A DNA stretch of 19,577 nucleotides, taken from contig UQNV01000041.1 of NCBI GenBank assembly GCA_900542505.1, positions 1-19,577 of the forward strand, given 5' to 3'. Shown piece by piece: positions 15,382-19,577 of this stretch. The position numbers and the translations under genes were made by a program. Each line of letters starts with the position of its first letter. The first letter of the stretch is position 1. The stretch is from an uncultured Alistipes sp. Its GTDB lineage: Bacteria; Bacteroidota; Bacteroidia; Bacteroidales; Rikenellaceae. Below the pieces are notes generated by a model. It did not search any database and was not told the origin of the DNA. It worked only from the letters and a program-made list of their open reading frames with translations.

Positions 15382-15972
15382 ATGAAAAACATCGTATTCG
15401 ATTTGGGCGGCGTGGTCTTCGCCCGCAACATAAGCCGCTGCACGCAGGAGTTCGTCGATTTCTTCGCCTTCGTCCGCTCGGAGCGGATGCCCCGCTTCTG
15501 GGAGGAGTACGACCGCGGCACCTCGACCTTCGACGAGGTGACCGAAACGCTTGCGCGGATGAACGGCTGCAGCCTCGACAAGTGCGCCTCCTATCTGCAG
15601 TACTCCATCGACCTGCAGGAGCCCGTGCGGCCGACCGAGGCGCTGATTCGTCAGCTGAAGCAGGCGGGCTACCGCCTCTACATCCTCTCGAACATGTCGC
15701 GCGAATTCATCGCCCGCCTGCGCACCTTCCCCGTCTACGGGCTCTTCGACGGCGAGGTGGTCTCCTGCGAGGAGGGGTGCGTGAAGCCCGAACCGCAGAT
15801 TTACGAACTTCTGCTCCGGCGTTTCGACCTCGACCCCGCCGAGACGCTCTTCATCGACGACCGCGGCATCAACCTCGAGGCGGCGTCCGCCTTCGGCATC
15901 CATACGCAGCGCTTCGACCCGAAGGACGCCGAAGGCTCGTGCCGTCTGCTCGCCGAGCGGCTGCTCGGCTGA
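15382..15972 (+). CDS. HAD-superfamily hydrolase (YihX-like)
   Basis: A 196-residue haloacid dehalogenase-fold protein, likely a small-molecule phosphatase in the cytoplasm. Motif I is FDLGGVVF, with nucleophile Asp7 and Gly at the usual second-Asp position (Asp+2), as in YihX-like members with DLGN/DLGG. Motif II is ILSNMS (Ser103), motif III Lys135 in VKPEPQIYELLL, and motif IV LFIDDRGINLEAA (Asp159, Asp160). The cap is a small helical insertion at about 15-80 (C1 type). The start MKNIVFDLGG is chosen because motif I always lies at the very N-terminus and a -7 box abuts it; the same frame is open further upstream to 15235 but without family sequence. The substrate is unknown; E. coli YihX acts on glucose-1-phosphate. 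Confidence 0.92.
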   Translation: MKNIVFDLGGVVFARNISRCTQEFVDFFAFVRSERMPRFWEEYDRGTSTFDEVTETLARMNGCSLDKCASYLQYSIDLQEPVRPTEALIRQLKQAGYRLYILSNMSREFIARLRTFPVYGLFDGEVVSCEEGCVKPEPQIYELLLRRFDLDPAETLFIDDRGINLEAASAFGIHTQRFDPKDAEGSCRLLAERLLG

Positions 15973-16063
15973 CGCGAAGCCGGGCCTTCGACGCGGGTGT
16001 GACAGCAGCGGGGTGTAAGGCGCCGCCTTTGGCATCCGGCTCTTGCCCCCTCCATGCACCCGC

Positions 16064-16152
16064 TTCTCTGATGCAAGCCTCCGTTTGCCTTGTCCCGTGT
16101 GTCCGGTTCTCTGCCGCAAGCCTCCGTTTGCCTTGTCCCGTGTGTCCGGTTC
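16064..16152 (+). repeat. 43-bp direct tandem repeat, about two copies
   Basis: Copy 1 (16064-16106) and copy 2 (16107-16149) both start TTCTCTG and run through GCAAGCCTCCGTTTGCC to GTGTGTCCGG. They differ only at two adjacent bases (AT at 16071-16072, CC at 16114-16115), and the first three bases of a third copy follow. The repeat lies in the 208-base gap between the HAD gene and the AI-2E-family gene. No inverted termini or ORF typical of a mobile element are seen, and its function is unknown. Confidence 0.92.
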
Positions 16153-16180
16153 GGCACGCTCCTTGCCCTTCGGGCGGCGT

Positions 16181-17233
16181 ATGCGGAATTTTCGGGAACG
16201 ATACGGGCGCTATGCGCTCTTTGCGCTGATTTTCGGATTGGGCGCTGCGATTTTCATCGAACTGACCCCCTTCCTGGGCGGACTGATGGGTGCGGCGACC
16301 ATCTACGTGCTGCTGCGCGGCCAGATGTTCTTCCTGACCGAACGCCGCCGATGGCGCCGCGGTTCGGCGGCCGCCCTGCTGCTTGCTGAGGCCGTGCTCT
16401 GTTTCCTGGTTCCCATATCGCTCCTGGGGTGGATGCTCGTGGCCCGCATACAGCACCTTGCGGCCGACCCACAGCCGTTGGTCCATGCCGTGAAGAGCCT
16501 CTCCGAACTGCTCTACGAGCGTACGGGCTACGACCTGTGGCAGGAACGCAACCTTTCGTCGCTCATCGCCATGCTCCCCAGAGTGGGGCAATACGTGGTG
16601 GGTGGAATCGTCGATTTCGCCGTCAACATCGTCGTGCTGCTCTTCGTGCTCTACTTCATGCTGACGGGCGGCCGTGCGATGGAGGCCTATGTCCGCGACC
16701 TGCTCCCCTTCGAGGGGGCGCAACGCGACGGCTTCGTACATGAAATGCATCTGATTGTGCGCTCGAATGCCATCGGCATCCCGCTGCTCGCCGTTGTCCA
16801 GGGCAGCGTGGCGCTGGCGGGGTATCTGCTTTTCGGCGTTCCGAATCCGCTCTTCTGGGGCGTGCTGACCTGCTTCGCGACGGTCATCCCGATTGTCGGC
16901 ACGGCGCTGCTCTGGCTACCGCTGGCCGCCTACCTGGCGCTGGCGGGCAACTGGGCCGCAGCCATCGGGCTGGCCGCCTACGGGACGCTCGTGGTAACCC
17001 ACGTCGACAACCTCACGCGCCTGGTGCTGCAGCGACGCATGGCCGACATCCATCCGCTGGTCACCGTCTTCGGCGTCTTCGTCGGGCTGGCCCTCTTCGG
17101 CTTCATGGGCATCATCTTCGGCCCGCTCATGCTCTCGCTCTTCCTCTTCTGCCTCCATATCTTCAAGTGCCGCTACATCGACGGAGGCTCCGATATCCCA
17201 TCCTCGGCCTGCGCCCGCGACTCCCGGGCATAA
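16181..17233 (+). CDS. AI-2E/PerM-family (UPF0118) membrane protein
   Basis: A 350-residue polytopic membrane protein. The N-terminal pair of helices (about 11-48: LFALIFGLGAAIFIELTPFLGGLMGAATIYVLL) contains the family's early proline-glycine turn. An amphipathic soluble region spans about 85-150, and a further block of helices ends in FGFMGIIFGPLMLSLFLFCLHIF, where the G-x-x-x-G-P stretch is the family's most conserved C-terminal motif. Members include AI-2 exporter-like TqsA, PerM and some Na+(Li+)/H+ antiporters, so the substrate cannot be named from sequence. The ATG at 16181 (MRNFRERYGRYALF) is preferred: the open frame to 16043 runs through the tandem repeat and gives proline/cysteine-rich non-family sequence. 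No promoter box was recognised. It converges on the BASS gene 54 bases downstream. Confidence 0.88.
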   Translation: MRNFRERYGRYALFALIFGLGAAIFIELTPFLGGLMGAATIYVLLRGQMFFLTERRRWRRGSAAALLLAEAVLCFLVPISLLGWMLVARIQHLAADPQPLVHAVKSLSELLYERTGYDLWQERNLSSLIAMLPRVGQYVVGGIVDFAVNIVVLLFVLYFMLTGGRAMEAYVRDLLPFEGAQRDGFVHEMHLIVRSNAIGIPLLAVVQGSVALAGYLLFGVPNPLFWGVLTCFATVIPIVGTALLWLPLAAYLALAGNWAAAIGLAAYGTLVVTHVDNLTRLVLQRRMADIHPLVTVFGVFVGLALFGFMGIIFGPLMLSLFLFCLHIFKCRYIDGGSDIPSSACARDSRA

Positions 17234-17287
17234 TCCGCCGCGGCGGGCTCACGCGCCGCCCGGGCGGGCGGAGGCGGTCCTGCCGCG
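17234..17287. other. Very G+C-rich convergent intergenic segment with two short palindromes
   Basis: Perfect 12-bp palindromes CCGCCGCGGCGG (17235-17246) and CCGCCCGGGCGG (17256-17267) lie between the convergent AI-2E-family and BASS-family genes. They could form stable RNA hairpins on both strands, but there is no U tract, so terminator function is only possible. Confidence 0.4.
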
Positions 17288-18160
17288 CTATTGCACCGCA
17301 CGGCGGGCGTCGCGGCGCTGCACGGCCTTCAGATAGAGCAGCAGCACGACGTTCATCACCAGCGCATAGACGATGGCCGGAACGGCCATCGTCTCGTTGT
17401 TGAAAATCAGCGGCGACGAGGCGACGGCAATGGCCTGGGCGGCATTCTGCATGCCGACCTCGATGACGACGGTGCGGCTTCCCGCCCGGTCGAGGCCGAA
17501 GGCCCGCGCAAGCAGGTGTCCGGCAGCCATGGCCGCCAGAATCAGCAGCAGCGAGGCTACCCCCAGCGTCGGGAGGTTCTCCAGAATCGTGTCGGCATAC
17601 TGGATGAAGAAGAGGGCGGCCAGCAGCATCAGCGCCGGGAAGGCAATCCGTCCCAGCAGGGCGTGGAGCCTTTGCGCCCGCGCGGGAAAGCGGCGGCGGA
17701 AGAGTGCGCCGCAGGCCATCGGGAGCAGCAGCAGGACGATGTTCTGAACGAGCAGCCGCCCGACGGGCAGTTCGATGGTCGCATCCGAGCGGAGCGCGAC
17801 GAAGCGGGCGACCGCCTCCATGATGAGCGGGATGGTGACCAGCGTGACCAGGCTGCTGAGCGCCGTGAGCGTCACCGAGAGTGCCACGTCGCCCCGGGCC
17901 AGCATCGAAAAGACGTTCGACGAGCTGCCTCCGGGCGAGCAGGCGACGAGCATCAGCCCCATGAAGAAGAGCGCATCGAGGCGGAAGAGCAGCGCCACGC
18001 CGAAGGCGACGAGCGGCAGCACGACAAGTTGTCCCAATGCGCCGGCCGCCACCCCTCGGGGATGGCGCACGACGCCGGCGAAGGCCTTGCGGTCGAGTTC
18101 GAGGCCGAGCTGGAACATCAGCACCAGCAGAATCGGCAGTACAATCCAGACGGTGTTCAT
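17288..18160 (-). CDS. Bile acid:sodium symporter (BASS) family transporter
   Basis: A 290-residue membrane protein with about nine or ten helices. It starts MNTVWIVLPILLVLMFQLGLEL, where the 'MFQLGLEL' type segment is typical. The crossover and Na+-site motifs are present: ACSPGGSSSNVFSMLARGD (73-91) and IEVGMQNAAQAIAVASSP (233-250, with Glu234, Gln238 and Asn239). Bacterial members couple Na+ influx to uptake of bile acids or, more often, other organic anions such as 2-oxoacids or pantoate. The real substrate is unknown. The ATG (18160) overlaps the stop of the upstream nhaC gene in an ATGA junction, so the two are translationally coupled. It is slightly shorter than typical members (~310 residues), but nothing essential seems missing. 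Confidence 0.92.
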   Translation of the reverse strand: MNTVWIVLPILLVLMFQLGLELDRKAFAGVVRHPRGVAAGALGQLVVLPLVAFGVALLFRLDALFFMGLMLVACSPGGSSSNVFSMLARGDVALSVTLTALSSLVTLVTIPLIMEAVARFVALRSDATIELPVGRLLVQNIVLLLLPMACGALFRRRFPARAQRLHALLGRIAFPALMLLAALFFIQYADTILENLPTLGVASLLLILAAMAAGHLLARAFGLDRAGSRTVVIEVGMQNAAQAIAVASSPLIFNNETMAVPAIVYALVMNVVLLLYLKAVQRRDARRAVQ

Positions 18161-19470
18161 CGCTGTCGGGTTACGGAGCGGGGATAGCGCAGTACGATGG
18201 CCAGCAGTGCGCAGAAGCCCATGATGAAGGGGTAGTAGAGGTAGCGGATGATTCCCAGCGGCGAGAGCCCGGTCAGCCCGGCCGCCATCAGCAGCTGGGC
18301 ACCATAGGGGAGCAGCCCCTGGGTGAAGCACGAGAAGGTGTCGAGCAGGCTGGCGCTGCGGCGGCGGTCGACGCCGAAACGGTCGGCGATTTTGCGGGCG
18401 ATGGGGCCCACGGTGAGGATGGCGATGGTGTTGTTGGCCGTGCAGATGTTGGCCATGCAGACCAGTCCCGCGATGGAGGCCTCGGCGCCGCGCCGGCCGC
18501 GGATGCGGCGGGTCATGCAGCCGATGAGGTAGTCGATGCCGCCGTTGAAGCGGAGCATTTCGAGCAGCCCTCCGGCCATCATCGTGATGATGATGAGCTC
18601 ACCCATGCCGGTGATGCCGCGCCCCATGTCGCCGCACCAGTCGAGTGCCGAGAAGCTGCCGGTGGTCATGCCGATGGCTCCCGATGCGAGAATGCCCAGC
18701 AGGAGCACCTTCATCACGTTCATGCCGCAAAGTGCCGTGACGAGCACCAGCAGGTAGGGGAGCACCCGCACCCATTCGACACGTTCGGGGCTCGATGCCG
18801 CGCCGGCCGCCTCGCCCGTGAGGATGTAGAGCACCAGTGTGGCGACGGCCGCCGGGGCCACGATGCGGATGTTGACGCGGAACTTGTCGCGCAGGTCGCA
18901 CTCCTGGGTACGTGTGGAGGCGATGGTGGTGTCGGAGATGAACGAAAGGTTGTCGCCGAAGAAGGCGCCGCCCACGACGATGGCCGTCAGCCATGCCGTG
19001 CCGAGCCCCGTCTCTTCGGCCAGGCCTCCGGCGACGGGTGCCAGCGCGACAATCGTGCCCACCGACGTGCCGATGGAGAGCGACACGAAGCAGGCCGTCA
19101 GAAAGAGTCCCGCCGGAAGCAGCCCGTCGGGCAGCAGCCGCAGCGTCAGGTTGACCGTGGCGTCGACGGCCCCCATGCTGCGGGCCGACTCGGCGAAGGC
19201 CCCCGCCAGCACGAAAATCCATATCATCAGCATCACGTTGCTGTTTGCGGCACCGGCCGAGAAGTGCTCGATGCGGGTGGCGAAGGGGATGCCGCGCGTG
19301 ATGGCTACGGCGTAGACCGAGGCGGCGAGGAAGGCCACCGGGAGGGGCATCCGGTAGAAGTCGCCCGTCAGCAGCGAGACCAGCAGGTAGCTGGCCAGAA
19401 AGACCAGGAGCGGCGTGAGGGCCAGGAATCCTCCGCGGCGCGTCTGTTTCGATAGGGAATTCGTCGGCAT
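18157..19470 (-). CDS. nhaC: NhaC-family Na+/H+ antiporter
   Basis: A 437-residue polytopic transporter. The segment GGAFFGDNLSFISDTTIASTRTQECDLRDKF (about 167-197) carries the NhaC signature G-D-N-L-S-x-x-S-D-T-T, with the acidic residues expected for Na+ and H+ exchange. The N-terminal cytoplasmic MPTNSLSKQTRRGG is followed by some eleven or twelve helices. FVSLSIGTSVGTIVALAPVA and VCMANICTANNTIAILTVGPIA are the two related half-repeat motifs. Relatives in the same superfamily exchange malate/lactate or arginine/ornithine, so the exact cargo is inferred. It is the first gene of a coupled pair with the BASS-family gene (4-base ATGA overlap). A -7 box is visible 19 bases upstream. Confidence 0.9.
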   Translation of the reverse strand: MPTNSLSKQTRRGGFLALTPLLVFLASYLLVSLLTGDFYRMPLPVAFLAASVYAVAITRGIPFATRIEHFSAGAANSNVMLMIWIFVLAGAFAESARSMGAVDATVNLTLRLLPDGLLPAGLFLTACFVSLSIGTSVGTIVALAPVAGGLAEETGLGTAWLTAIVVGGAFFGDNLSFISDTTIASTRTQECDLRDKFRVNIRIVAPAAVATLVLYILTGEAAGAASSPERVEWVRVLPYLLVLVTALCGMNVMKVLLLGILASGAIGMTTGSFSALDWCGDMGRGITGMGELIIITMMAGGLLEMLRFNGGIDYLIGCMTRRIRGRRGAEASIAGLVCMANICTANNTIAILTVGPIARKIADRFGVDRRRSASLLDTFSCFTQGLLPYGAQLLMAAGLTGLSPLGIIRYLYYPFIMGFCALLAIVLRYPRSVTRQR

Positions 19471-19489
19471 GTCGGTAAGTTATAGGGTG

Positions 19490-19497
19490 CAAAAATA
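19490..19497 (-). promoter_or_regulatory. -7 box of the nhaC-BASS unit
   Basis: On the minus strand this reads TATTTTTG, matching TAnnTTTG. A possible TTTG -33 element sits at 19522-19525, with a spacer of 24 bases that is a little long. The leader would be about 12-15 nt before the ATG at 19470. Confidence 0.55.
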
Positions 19498-19564
19498 GGC
19501 ATTTTGCATGAAAATCCTTATCTTGTATCCGCAAACCTCCCCTTGGGGCGGGCGCCCCTCCTCC

Positions 19565-19577
19565 CTGTCTCTTATAC
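19565..19577 (-). other. Nextera mosaic-end remnant at the right contig edge (not genomic)
   Basis: CTGTCTCTTATAC is the start of the reverse-complemented Tn5/Nextera mosaic end. It mirrors the adapter at 1-46. Genomic DNA ends at 19564. Confidence 0.95.

Noticed and set aside
13801..16119. 772-codon open frame on the minus strand opposite hppA and the HAD gene
   Set aside because: It mirrors two unmistakable plus-strand genes, is His/Arg/Glu-rich without domains, and runs through the 43-bp repeat. It is a codon-bias shadow.
16043..16180. N-terminal extension of the AI-2E-family protein through the tandem repeat
   Set aside because: The extra residues are Pro/Cys/Arg-rich repeat translation and do not resemble the family. 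The ATG at 16181 starts directly before the first helix.
18037..19455. 472-codon open frame on the plus strand opposite nhaC
   Set aside because: It is antisense to a full NhaC-family transporter and has no recognisable domain.
19536..19558. Short G+C-rich inverted repeat near the right end as a terminator
   Set aside because: GGGGC/GCCCC forms only a 5-bp stem with no U tract on either strand, and the gene it would serve lies outside the contig.

Overview
The window looks like one complete short-read contig from a high-GC member of the Bacteroidota, most likely an Alistipes-like (Rikenellaceae) gut bacterium. The lineage call rests on three things: repeated Bacteroidota-type -7 promoter boxes (TAnnTTTG), a TonB-dependent receptor with a carboxypeptidase-regulatory-like N-terminal domain, and an Nqr operon next to a Na+-type pyrophosphatase. 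The species is inference. Both ends carry Illumina Nextera adapter sequence (1-46 and 19565-19577), so the genuine genomic DNA is about 47-19564.

Layout. Left end: the 3' part of a Crp/Fnr-type regulator (+), broken by an apparent one-base deletion, converges on a small secreted YbjN-like protein (-) across a perfect 34-bp palindromic terminator. Then come minus-strand housekeeping genes: an Ala-tRNA(Pro)-editing YbaK/ProX protein behind a D-2-hydroxyacid dehydrogenase, and a translationally coupled TatD-family hydrolase and TcdA (t6A dehydratase) pair. Centre: a complete six-gene nqrABCDEF operon (4324-10223, +) encodes the Na+-pumping NADH:quinone reductase and ends at a strong UUCG-loop terminator. 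Right of it: a stand-alone TonB-dependent outer-membrane receptor, the membrane pyrophosphatase hppA, a HAD hydrolase, and an AI-2E/PerM-family membrane protein preceded by a 43-bp tandem repeat. Right end: a coupled minus-strand pair, an NhaC-type Na+/H+ antiporter and a bile acid:Na+ symporter (BASS) family protein.

How it fits together. Nqr and the pyrophosphatase should export Na+ (the latter perhaps with H+). NhaC would exchange Na+ for H+, and the BASS protein would spend the Na+ gradient on organic anion uptake. These are separate transcription units, so this is a neighbourhood of Na+ bioenergetics rather than one operon.

The least ordinary coding feature is NqrC. Before its single transmembrane helix and FMN domain it carries an N-terminal rubredoxin-like CxxC...CxxC module, a possible extra metal or redox centre on the cytoplasmic face of the Na+ pump. 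No mobile element, CRISPR array, tRNA or rRNA was seen. There is no gene-free stretch longer than about 210 bases.
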